Below, piece by piece: positions 9,199-16,509 of a stretch of 22,315 bases of DNA. Under the pieces are notes generated by a model. That model saw nothing but the letters and a program-made list of their open reading frames with translations, searched no databases and had not been told where the DNA came from. Numbering within the stretch: position 1 is the first letter of the stretch; each line of letters begins with the position of its first letter. A program made the position numbers and the translations under genes. The stretch comes from Chara braunii (Eukaryota > Streptophyta > Charophyceae > Charales > Characeae), in the NCBI GenBank assembly GCA_003427395.1, contig BFEA01000095.1:1580080-1602394 (forward strand), read 5' to 3'.

Positions 9199-9628
9199 TC
9201 ACTGCCCAGGTTAGCCCGAAAACGAGAGAAAATGACCGAACTAGCCCAAGGCCGACAGGTCCGAAGCTACGAGGCGAAATGGGAATGCGGGTCCGCGGCC
9301 CCAGTACAAATTGGGGGACGTGGTGCAGGTGAGGAAATGTGCTCGCCAGGGTAAGCTAGCGCCACGATTCTTCGGGCGGCATCGCGTGATCGAGCTCGGG
9401 CCGAGCGGCGTGGACACTGTGCGCCTCGCCCCCGAGGTCTCCGGCAGTCGATCGGCTCGTCCGATCACACGCCACGTGTCCTATCTTCGCCTCCTCCCCT
9501 CGACTCCATCTCCCTCTTCATCGGCCTCCCCCTCACTGGAAGCCGACGGCGACGATCTTATCCCTCCGGCATCTCCCTCTTCCTCTTGCCCCTTCTCTGA
9601 CACCCTGTCACCTCCGCCATCGCCATGA
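9199..9628 (+). pseudogene. Integrase C-terminal domain with Ser/Pro-rich tail; end of pol
   Basis: The integrase frame continues past TAG 9196 (SLPRLARKREKMTELAQ), then an indel near 9285-9300 shifts it into the frame of PQYKLGDVVQVRKCARQGK (from 9299). LAPRFFGRHRVIELG resembles the GPY/F-type C-terminal module of Ty3/Gypsy integrases. The last roughly 45 residues are rich in Ser and Pro and end at TGA 9626-9628. No chromodomain is visible. The stop overlaps the start of the next ORF as ATGA. Confidence 0.75.
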
Positions 9629-10107
9629 GCTTCGCCACCGAGCGGGCTTTCGGTGATCAGTTGCTGATGCCACGGGGAGAGATCTCAGCCATCCGGCAAG
9701 TGCATCATCCGCGGATCAGCCCCGACTTCTTGCGCCTTGCGCAGTTCTTCTGCACCTCGGGTGTGTACGGCGCGGCAGAGTTCCAGTTCACGAGCGATCC
9801 CCAGGTGGTGGTGCTGGCCGAGGCAATGGCGTTCCAACGGCGAGCGACTCCAGGTATTAGCCACGTGTCTACCGTGGTAGTCTTTAGCGGTGACATCACC
9901 ACCTTCGATCCGGTGCGGCAAGCCGCCATCAAGAGCACCTTGTACAAGTGGGGTCGTGATCTGGCCACTGATTTGGATCGACGGCTCACAAGGCACGGGG
10001 ACGAGTGCTATCCTGTCGACGGCATGGAGGTCAACACGCTGTGCACAACGCTGCGCGAGCCACCTGTCGTCCTCCCTGAGCTTGCTCCCTTCCAGCCACG
10101 CAGATGA
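9625..10107 (+). CDS. Accessory ORF a (160 aa), ATGA-coupled to pol
   Basis: Starts at ATG 9625, whose last two bases begin the TGA of pol, and ends at TGA 10105-10107, which overlaps the ATG of the next ORF in the same way. It is intact although the domains before it are broken. No known domain, signal peptide or membrane segment is recognised. A central block reads VVVLAEAMAFQRR, then HVSTVVVFSGDITTFD, then VRQAAIKSTLYKWGRDLATD, suggesting an alternating strand/helix globular fold. A similar sequence of features occurs in the two ORFs after it. The position after integrase is where some Gypsy elements carry an env-like or other accessory gene, but this has no env character. Function unknown. 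Confidence 0.6.
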   Translation: MSFATERAFGDQLLMPRGEISAIRQVHHPRISPDFLRLAQFFCTSGVYGAAEFQFTSDPQVVVLAEAMAFQRRATPGISHVSTVVVFSGDITTFDPVRQAAIKSTLYKWGRDLATDLDRRLTRHGDECYPVDGMEVNTLCTTLREPPVVLPELAPFQPRR

Positions 10108-10913
10108 GCCGCGCGCCGATCTCGACGTTTTCCCCTCCCTCGCTCTTCCCCATCTTCTGGCAGTCCTCTCACTACCCCCGTCTCTTTTTCTGCCTGAAGC
10201 CTCTGACAGTACCCATCGTTGATCCGGATCGTTGGAGGCTGTGGCGTGCAGAGTTCGTTGAGCTCTTGTTCTGCCTGCTACGAGTGGATCTGAACTGGAC
10301 GTGGGAAGGCGATCAGAGACCCGCGTCAGAAACCGTGGAGCTGCTCGTCATTCAGGCGTGGACAACTAACGTGGCGGGAGACCTTCTGGGATTCGTCTTT
10401 GGAGCTGTGGATCGGGGATACCGATCACAGATCGTGCGCGAACTTACGATCGTGATCGCGCGACTGGCCGACGAGCTCCCCCTCGATATCGTCTCTCAGA
10501 GCGACGAAGAGGCGGTGCCACATGTCCTCTCAAGGACTCTCGCCCCGAGCCTCCAGTGGTCGGCTTGTATCGAGGAGCGTTGGGCGGACGACCGTTTCCC
10601 ATCTCGTAGCGAGTACCTGGACGTCCAGAGCCTAACTAACCCCCGCTTCTTTCGGCAACCAACGGCGTTCGAGTGGGCAGCGCTGAGGGCAGAGGAAGAA
10701 GCAGAAGAAAAATCAGAAGGAGAATTAAGGAGAGAGGCCGGTGGAGCAGCGGCCCGGTTGGCCGAGGACGAGGAAGAGGAGCGCGAAGCAGAAGAAGAAG
10801 AAGCAGAGGGGGAGACTTCAGAAGAAGAAGAGGAAGCCTATAGCAAGCACAGTGAGGGGGAGCAAAGTGAAGAAGAGGAGGACGAAGACCACGACGAGGG
10901 AGTGGAAAGCTAA
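10104..10913 (+). CDS. Accessory ORF b (269 aa) with acidic tail, ATGA-coupled to ORF a
   Basis: Starts at ATG 10104, overlapping the TGA of ORF a. Residues about 30-140 look globular (DPDRWRLWRAEFVELLFCLL, then VELLVIQAW and GFVFGAVDRGYRSQIVRELT). From about residue 195 to the end it is almost entirely Glu, Asp, Ala and Ser. Such acidic tails occur in histone- or nucleoprotein-binding proteins; that is only an analogy. The same frame stays open after TAA 10911-10913 up to TAA 11301-11303, giving a further 130 codons with an Arg/Ser segment (RHRRRSRSSSPSASARPP). The TAA at 10911 may therefore be a nonsense mutation in a protein of about 400 residues. The family is not recognised. Confidence 0.55.
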   Translation: MSRAPISTFSPPSLFPIFWQSSHYPRLFFCLKPLTVPIVDPDRWRLWRAEFVELLFCLLRVDLNWTWEGDQRPASETVELLVIQAWTTNVAGDLLGFVFGAVDRGYRSQIVRELTIVIARLADELPLDIVSQSDEEAVPHVLSRTLAPSLQWSACIEERWADDRFPSRSEYLDVQSLTNPRFFRQPTAFEWAALRAEEEAEEKSEGELRREAGGAAARLAEDEEEEREAEEEEAEGETSEEEEEAYSKHSEGEQSEEEEDEDHDEGVES

Positions 10914-11205
10914 GAAGAAGATCGGGAGCCAGCGCACCACGACGAACTCGAGTGGGTGCCAAAATCGGATCGTCGAGAGGAGAGTCCTCAGGCCGCTGCG
11001 CAGCACAAGAAGGAGGTCGCGGAGGGAAAACGGCCAATGATCGACCCCATACCGAACGATCCTTCCAAGGATCCCGAGCCGCCCAACCCGGAACATGGGG
11101 ACCTTGCTTCCACGACCTCGAGCGCCACGACGACAAGGCACCGACGCCGATCCCGATCCTCATCCCCCTCCGCCTCCGCCCGTCCCCCAACTCGTCAACG
11201 TGTCG

Positions 11206-11733
11206 ATGAGGGGCTTCGCCCTTCGTCCTCGATCCATATACCACCGTCCCCTTTGCCATCTCTCTTTCAATCAGTATCTTCATCGCGTGGTCTTCCCCCG
11301 TAACCCCTTCCCCATCGCCACCTTCCGACATTTCTACTCCGCCCGCCTAGAGCTGACTTTCCATCCCCACCCTTCTGTTCGGTACGCCGTCCCCGATTAC
11401 CCCCTCCACGCTCTACTCCTTAGCGCCGCGTGGCGAGGCCGTAACCACATAGAGGTGTACTGCATCGTCACGGGGACATTCCCCGCGTGCGAAGACCATG
11501 ATCGGTTCCGCTCGGACATCCTTCAAACCCTCGTCTCCCTTTACCCAGACTACCTCGCTTCCCTTCCCCGCAGCGGACAGCGATTCCCCCGCTTCCATCG
11601 CATCGTCCGCTTTCAACATCTTCCCCACGACCTCACCGCGATCGGGCGCTTCATACCCGAACTTACGATGGAGCCGCCTCGCCCTCCCTCATACGCGTAT
11701 CGCCTTCCTTTCCCCCTCCCGGTTAATTACTGA
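11206..11733 (+). CDS. Accessory ORF c (about 175 aa)
   Basis: The frame is open from 11095, but the stretch before 11206 is low-complexity Pro-rich and overlaps the extended ORF b, so ATG 11206 (MRGFALRPRS) is the more likely start. It ends at TGA 11731-11733. A globular block reads FRHFYSARLELTF, then DYPLHALLLSAAWRGRNHIE, then VYCIVTGTFPACEDHDRFRS and DILQTLVSLYPDYLASL. The pattern Leu-x-x-Ala, a hydrophobic strand ending in (S/T/F)G, then Asp-x-x-Arg and an amphipathic helix recalls ORFs a and b, so the three may descend from one ancestor. Its start overlaps the tail of extended ORF b by about 100 bases, unlike the neat ATGA links upstream. Function unknown. Confidence 0.45.
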   Translation: MRGFALRPRSIYHRPLCHLSFNQYLHRVVFPRNPFPIATFRHFYSARLELTFHPHPSVRYAVPDYPLHALLLSAAWRGRNHIEVYCIVTGTFPACEDHDRFRSDILQTLVSLYPDYLASLPRSGQRFPRFHRIVRFQHLPHDLTAIGRFIPELTMEPPRPPSYAYRLPFPLPVNY

Positions 11734-11808
11734 TGCAGCGGTAATGGACGCGTGTCGCGGCAACGGCACGAGAAAGATCCCGTCCTTGGATCCTCGAGAG
11801 CCCAATCT

Positions 11809-11829
11809 GAGGAATTAGCAGAAGAGCAA
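11809..11829 (+). other. Possible polypurine tract before the second LTR
   Basis: GAGGAATTAGCAGAAGAG is purine-rich with three pyrimidine interruptions, and TGTTGCC follows at 11830. A polypurine tract primes plus-strand DNA just before a 3' LTR. The match is weak. Apart from this, 11734-11829 holds nothing I can identify. Confidence 0.25.
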
Positions 11830-11913
11830 TGTTGCCACGTTGGACGACGTCCACACGCAATTGAACAGTAAGTGGCATAGAGAGGAGTGCTCCGCGTGTC
11901 GATCGATTAGAGA

Positions 11914-11985
11914 CGTCAGGATCTGCGCTCTGGCTTCTCCCTACATGGCACTCTGCCGCGTCAGGATCTGCGCTCTGGCTTCTCC
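11914..11985. repeat. Short direct duplication in LTR B
   Basis: CGTCAGGATCTGCGCTCTGG and the next seven bases (CTTCTCC) occur at 11914-11940 and again, identical, at 11959-11985, a 45-base period. The repeat lies upstream of the TATA box and may be a duplicated promoter element; no known site was recognised. Confidence 0.8.
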
Positions 11986-12001
11986 GCGCCTTAATCTCAC
12001 A

Positions 12002-12047
12002 TGTAACTGTAATCCTCTTCTTGGCAAGGTGCAGATGTAACTGTAAT
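12002..12047 (+). promoter_or_regulatory. Paired TGTAACTGTAAT motifs in LTR B
   Basis: TGTAACTGTAAT at 12002-12013 and again at 12036-12047, upstream of the TATA box as in LTR A, though the bases between the two words differ. The words survive while the spacer does not, which favours a protein-binding role (TAACTG is a MYB-type core). Confidence 0.45.
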
Positions 12048-12264
12048 CTTCTGTTTCTTGATATCTTCGTTGCGCCCTTATGCGCGCATATTTTTCTCAA
12101 TCTTATTGGCTTGAGCGATGCATGACTGGATCGATGCGTAGAGAGTGGCTACAGTGCTACATCCCCCACGCCGCGGCCTGGCCATGCAGTTGTAGGCACT
12201 TCCTTCCTTCCTTCTTCTTCCCTCCCACTCAAGCACAATCGGGGGCAATCCCGCCCAGGCATCC

Positions 12265-12271
12265 TATAAAT
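12265..12271 (+). promoter_or_regulatory. LTR B TATA box
   Basis: TATAAAT in CATCCTATAAATTTGG aligns with TATAAAAT at 1995 in LTR A. A donor-like CAGTGAGT follows at 12354-12361, as in LTR A. Confidence 0.55.
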
Positions 12272-13146
12272 TTGGCAAGCGCGATTAGCTCGCTCTCTAA
12301 TGAATTTTGGAGTTAGCACGGTCGAGAGGATGGGCTAATGAGCAGAGGCAAGGCAGTGAGTAGGGAGTTGGGCGATCCGTCGGGCTGGTGCTCGGTATGC
12401 GGGGTTGGCGTGTGCCCGCGAAGGATTGTGGCACACGGGCGAAGTTGGCTTGCATGCTCGAACTAAATGGGGTGACAACTCTGTGTGAGTAATAGGTGCG
12501 AGGTGACAGACTGCCCGCATCGGAGGTGGCGTAGAGAGAGAGAGAGAGAGATGGGTGTGTTGAAGTGGTAATTTTGTGGAATTTTTCTATGTAGTCTCGA
12601 TATCGGCTGCAAGCCATCTCCTTTTTCTTCTGCTCCCATCTATCTTGGGTTCTCCTTTTTCTTGTTTTACAACCTGATGAATAGTGTGATCTGTTTCTCC
12701 CCTGCTTCTTCCTCCCTTTAAGTGATTGTCGATCAGATCAAGTGATTGCCTGCCTTTCGGTTGTGTGCGGTCTTTGGTTAAAATGAATGTCTGACACTTG
12801 ATGCATGAATGTCTGTCGATTCCTCGCTTTCCCCCCTTCTTCCTTTGTGCATTTTGGACAAGTATGCNGGANGATTGGATGATTATCTCCCTCTTAAACC
12901 CCTTAGTCTCAGATTAGTGTACGTGCACTCGGAGTCCCAGCCTGGCGGAGAAAGACCCTAAGCACGCGCGTCTATGCAAAGTCGAGATGACCATCGCGTA
13001 TACGCACGTCTGCAGGCTCTGCTCCCGACCGGACCCACAGTCAAACACTCCGCATGTATGGATTCCCCCCTCCACTATGCAACATGCATATCGAACTTCT
13101 TTTCCAGATCACCGATCGCGCGTGCCTGAGGGATCGGGAATTCTGA

Positions 13147-13449
13147 GAATACGAGGAGCGCGCATGCTGTTCGGCACGCACACGGGCCGATCTCCCGGAA
13201 TTCCCGTATCAAACAGAAAACAAGCGTACCTGTGAGTGGGATATTAGGCGGGCCCTAGAACGCATTCCTCACTTCCCCGACCACCTCAGCCCTTACACGT
13301 GTCAGGTAATTATTGAACCCGACATTATCATCATAGAGACTGAGTTCCCACCCTACTATCGCATTCCGCCCTTCCACTGTCCAACTGTCGCCCCTTGGCC
13401 GGCGCTCGCCCCCTACTGGCCACAACTCTTGTGCTCCGAGTGTCGGTAG
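13147..13449 (+). pseudogene. LTR-embedded small ORF, copy in LTR B
   Basis: A stop-to-stop frame (after TGA 13144, ending TAG 13447-13449) without an ATG near its beginning. It encodes RIPHFPDH, VIIEPDIIIIETEFPPYY, TVAPWPALAPYWP and CSECR, in the same order and spacing as the frame open at 2951-3388 in LTR A. The N-terminal parts do not align. It stops right after CSECR, where copy A runs on with RRSGERR, and the sequence after the stop still aligns loosely (GFIRRTPLEAERR), so the TAG is probably a lesion. Function unknown. Confidence 0.4.
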
Positions 13450-13877
13450 GACCACGCCTACCGAGCATCGGGGTTCATCCGGCGAACTCCTTTGGAAGCC
13501 GAACGACGGGAGGCTTGGGAGCATAGTCCACGACTGAGACCGACCACATCTGACTCCGAGGTCTGCGAAACCCGCAGACGCCACATGTTGCACCAGCCGG
13601 ACAACCATAGCACCCCGACAGTACACAGGATATGAATCCATCCGCGGCGACAAGACCCTCTAGGGCGACCGCCCCCGGTCGGGAAAGCCTGAAACAGAAG
13701 CCCTGTCCTTCGTCGATCCCGACGATCCATTTGCACTCCTATCCCTGGAACTTGGCACCAGAGATCTTAGGTCCAACCTGGGACTCCACCCCCACTTTCC
13801 TAAAATCCTTGGCACACCCCCTTTTCGGAGTGGGCCCACACCCACTCCGAAACAGGAAGTCTCGTTGGGTGTGAGGT

Positions 13878-13889
13878 TGGTATCGGAGC
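13878..13889 (+). other. Primer-binding site of element B (tRNA-iMet)
   Basis: TGGTATCGGAGC, identical to the site at 3536, in the shared context GTGAGGT/TGGTATCGGAGCC. It proves that the LTR to its left is a 5' LTR for the gag to its right. Bases 13890-13993 are leader. Confidence 0.8.
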
Positions 13890-13993
13890 CGACACGTGTC
13901 AATACAAGGGATTGACAAGTGGTTCGGCTCCCTAGCCCTGCTGATCTGGCGAGTCCGAGAAGAGGAAGATCCACGTGAAGACGGTGAAGGAAC

Positions 13994-15175
13994 ATGCCAG
14001 TGCACGATTTCGTAGTCACGCGAAGCTGGTTTGAGGGGCGGCAGATGGCCAATGCATGTCAATCACGCCCAAGGGGCGAATCCCGTGGGGATGATGCCGC
14101 GCAACCTGCGAGCGTCCGCACGCCAGCTGCCCCACCTGACTTGTACCTTTTTTATCCTGCACATCACTTGGCGGGAGTCTGACTTGCTACGTTGCACGCA
14201 CAACAATACGATAACGACGAAGATAGGATCAACATCCCTGCCCGAGTGGGAGGGGATGCGCACCATTGGTTCATTACCTATGCTTGGATTAATCTTCCGG
14301 CCTTCGAGAGGGACTTTCTGCACCGATTTGATTATATCCACCCGGAACAAGCCTTCTTTATGATTAAGGATCGAGTACAGAAACCCCTCGAGTCCGTCAC
14401 AGAATATCGCAGTAGGTTCTACAGATTGTTCGTTAAATCTGAACGAGACAAAAAAGTCGGAAGGGATTTGTTCATTGATGGACTCTGAAGCCGCACAATG
14501 TGGGCGAAATTGCGAAGGCAATTTTTCCCCATAAATCACACCATGCAGCATATCATGGACATGGCGAAAGAAATGGTATGGAAATTCGCCGCTAACTTTC
14601 TGGAAGGGGAAAATTACGCCAAGGAGGGAGATTCCTCAGAATTAGCTAGGGCGAAGACCAAGTTAGCCGCACTACAAATAAATTTGAAAACATGGGTTTC
14701 GTCTCCGGCCCCGTCAGCTACTTAGAACAGGTGGGAGTTAAGAGGTCGATGGTGGACACAACGCCAACGCCACCTATGATGGTCATCCCTGCGCGTCCTC
14801 CTGACTTGAGCACCAATCCAAACGAATCGAGTGCGATATTAGAATTAACACGAACTTTAGTGAATATAATGCAGGAAAGCAAAAAGGAGCAGCACGAGTA
14901 TAATACTAGGATGGAGACACTGAAGCGATCCATGCGTCCTATTGCAGTTCGAACCGCTCCTGTACCTACGGGGGTGCCCGTTGTACCAACAACAGGCGGC
15001 GTTGGAATAGGTACGGCCCCTAGAGTGGATGGATGCTACATGTGTCACCAACTCAGTCATATCGCTCGGGAGTGCACCAACTTACAAATGCGGATAGGAG
15101 CAGCTCCCACGGTCGCGGCTCCCATGGCTAACTGACCAGGACAAGTAGGAACGATGGTTGGAAAAACCGTCTGAG
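13994..15175 (+). pseudogene. gag: gag of element B, decayed and truncated
   Basis: Closely follows the gag of element A: PPDLYLFYPAHHLAGV, INIPARVGGDAHHWFITYAW, FERDFLHRFDY and EYRSRFYRLFV, then the CCHC knuckle CYMCHQLSHIAREC (C-x2-C-x4-H-x4-C) at 15034-15075. Lesions read against copy A: TGA at 14180-14182 where A has Trp (TGG), TGA at 14486-14488 where A has Arg, a one-base deletion near 14672 shifting the rest into another frame, and TGA at 15133-15135. Beyond the deletion the frame from 14692 (MGFVSGPVSYLEQVG) is continuous where A has two extra indels, so the two copies decayed independently. Homology fades by about 15175 and no protease or pol of B follows, so B is truncated there. 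Confidence 0.85.
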
Positions 15176-15206
15176 CCATACTGGCAACGATCGCCTGTGC
15201 AACCAG

Positions 15207-15380
15207 TTGAACGTGCTGAACATGCGCGCACGTTCAAACACGCGCGTTCATATCCTCCGGGACCGCGTTCAATCACGTTCAAACGCGCTGCGCGCCACGT
15301 GGCGCAAAAAAATTGAACGCGACCCCGGGGGGCGTGCGCGTGCGTCGCGGACTACGGGGTGGTGGGCCTCGTTCAACGAA
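15207..15380. repeat. GC-rich cluster of GTTCAA/TTGAAC palindromes
   Basis: At least six GTTCAA or TTGAAC words plus partial copies occur in both orientations. TTGAACGTGC (15207-15216) pairs perfectly with GCACGTTCAA (15228-15237). CGCGTTCAAT (15264-15273) pairs perfectly with ATTGAACGCG (15312-15321). Inside the second pair is a perfect 14-base palindrome, GCGCCACGTGGCGC (15292-15305), with a CACGTG core. The cluster starts within about 40 bases of where element B breaks off, so it may be the end of another mobile element. Confidence 0.65.
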
Positions 15381-15397
15381 CCCCGAAAGTGGAAAAC

Positions 15398-15490
15398 CCC
15401 GCCCCCCCCGGAGGCCCACCCCCCCCTACTGCGTCACCCCCCTCCATATGTGAAAGTTCCTTTTTTTGGGGGGTGGGCGGTGGGGGAATC
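15398..15490. other. C-run/G-run tract, possible quadruplex
   Basis: Runs of seven or more C (about 15402-15426) are followed by GGGGGGTGGGCGGTGGGGG at 15468-15486. Either strand offers several G-runs at short spacing, so a G-quadruplex is possible. No gene is seen from here to 15794. Confidence 0.5.
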
Positions 15491-15794
15491 CCCCTAACAC
15501 AGCTCAGACGGCCGATGCAAGCTATCTGAAGGGTCCTCGCAGCCATGTAGCGTAGACCCCCCCATCAAAATCAAGGCAGGCAGTGAATATGAAATATGGC
15601 ACAAGCTGGCCGAATATATACTCAAGATTCAAATTCAGGACTGCTTTTCAGCAGTTATAGGTTGGTCACTTAGCTAGGGCCTGGCCGTGTTGGTCTCTGC
15701 ACGTGATTCTCAGGGCTTGGCTGCACTACTCACCAAATAGGCAAAACTAGAATGAATCTTCTGCAGAACATGGAATAATACACCGCCATATGTT
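15491..15794. other. Unassigned spacer upstream of the transposase-like gene
   Basis: Mixed-composition sequence with no long reading frame, RNA gene or clear promoter. If the transposase-like gene was ever transcribed from its own promoter, this stretch or the GTTCAA cluster is the likely place. Confidence 0.4.
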
Positions 15795-15826
15795 TTGTCT
15801 TTTGGGCATGTGGTGAGTAGTTTTCT

Positions 15827-15907
15827 TGTTCCAGAGGTGGGTGGTGGGGGGTCCCTTTGCCGTCGACCGTGGGGGGTCCGCTGTTCCAGAGGTGGGTGGT
15901 GGGGGGT
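15827..15907. repeat. G-rich direct repeat
   Basis: TGTTCCAGAGGTGGGTGGTG plus GGGGGT occurs at 15827-15852 and again, identical, at 15882-15907, a 55-base period. Each copy has several runs of two to six G and could form a quadruplex. It lies in the putative 5' region of the transposase-like gene. Confidence 0.75.
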
Positions 15908-15971
15908 TCAGCATCCCTTCTTATGTGCCTTCATGTTTTGGATTCTTTTGTTATGTTATGTCCTCTCACAG

Positions 15972-16475
15972 GTAATTTCCACCTACGTTTACGACTGCAT
16001 GGGAAGCGGGATGAACAGTTGTTACTACAGTTCTCTGCCATCTTTGCAGACTCTTCGCACGCCCGTGCCCGATGCTGCTGATAACTTCTGTGAGAGCCGG
16101 TCTCTAGACATTGTCATCACACCATCGAAACGTGGTCATCCTGCACACCGTGGTGATGGTATGCCCAGACGTCGCGCACGTCATCTGGGCGTGCCATCTT
16201 TCAATATCAACGTCATGCGGCGTCTTCGCCTTGACGACATCATCAACGACGCCGTCGGCTTGCCTTCTGATGCCGGCACAGGTCCACCGCGCGGGTCTCG
16301 TGAACCTTCTATTCGGGTGAATTCGCCCTCGGTAATTGGCGCTGACTACCGGTATGTTCCCATGGACATGCTATCGTCGCCATCACGCGAAGGCAATGAA
16401 GGCGGGGGGGGGCATGTTGCTCGTTTGTCGGACGTCGACTTGCCAGTCGGAGAAGATACCGCAATATCTGCCTAA
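15972..16475 (+). CDS. Exon-like ORF upstream of the transposase-like gene
   Basis: A frame is open from 15795 to TAA 16473-16475, but the part before about 15970 is low-complexity Gly/Trp-rich or hydrophobic and looks non-coding. A pyrimidine-rich stretch ending CTCTCACAG at 15963-15971 resembles a 3' splice site, so an exon could begin at 15972. The peptide is hydrophilic, with SRSLDIVITPSKRG, MPRRRARHLGVPSFNINVM and RRLRLDDIINDAVGLPSD. No domain is recognised. It lies just before the transposase-like frame on the same strand and may be its N-terminal part, a separate gene, or chance. Confidence 0.35.
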   Translation, partial: VISTYVYDCMGSGMNSCYYSSLPSLQTLRTPVPDAADNFCESRSLDIVITPSKRGHPAHRGDGMPRRRARHLGVPSFNINVMRRLRLDDIINDAVGLPSDAGTGPPRGSREPSIRVNSPSVIGADYRYVPMDMLSSPSREGNEGGGGHVARLSDVDLPVGEDTAISA

Positions 16476-16509
16476 GACTGCCTTATCTGTGTTGGGCGGT
16501 GGAAAATGA

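Larger units (their letters stand above)
11830..13877 (+). mobile_element. LTR of Gypsy element B
   Basis: Homologous to LTR A from about 11988 (GCGCCTTAATC, paired TGTAACTGTAAT, TATA, GGCGATCCG block, GA microsatellite) to the last block before the primer-binding site (CCTTGGCACACCCCCTTTT). The two copies differ at roughly a quarter of positions by eye. The left end is uncertain: TG at 11830 is a guess, and 11830-11987 does not resemble the first 530 bases of LTR A. It leads directly into a primer-binding site and the gag of element B, so it is B's 5' LTR; it cannot be a fresh 3' LTR of A. Two ambiguous bases lie at 12868 and 12872. No gene was found in 12560-13140. Confidence 0.7.

Noticed and set aside
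10636-11331. 231-codon minus-strand ORF
   Set aside because: It is the complement of the Glu- and Ser/Pro-rich part of ORF b; biased codons leave the antisense frame open and its Leu/Pro/Arg product looks like no protein.
9625-11733. env-like gene or bacterial operon
   Set aside because: No signal peptide, transmembrane segment or furin-like site, and no Shine-Dalgarno pattern; the ATGA overlaps belong to a Gypsy element.
12987-13235. 82-codon plus ORF in LTR B
   Set aside because: No counterpart in LTR A; the conserved frame in this area is the one at 13147-13449.
15795-15971. N-terminal part of the frame opening at 15795
   Set aside because: Made of the G-rich direct repeat and a hydrophobic run, with a splice-acceptor-like CTCTCACAG at its end; I start the exon at 15972.
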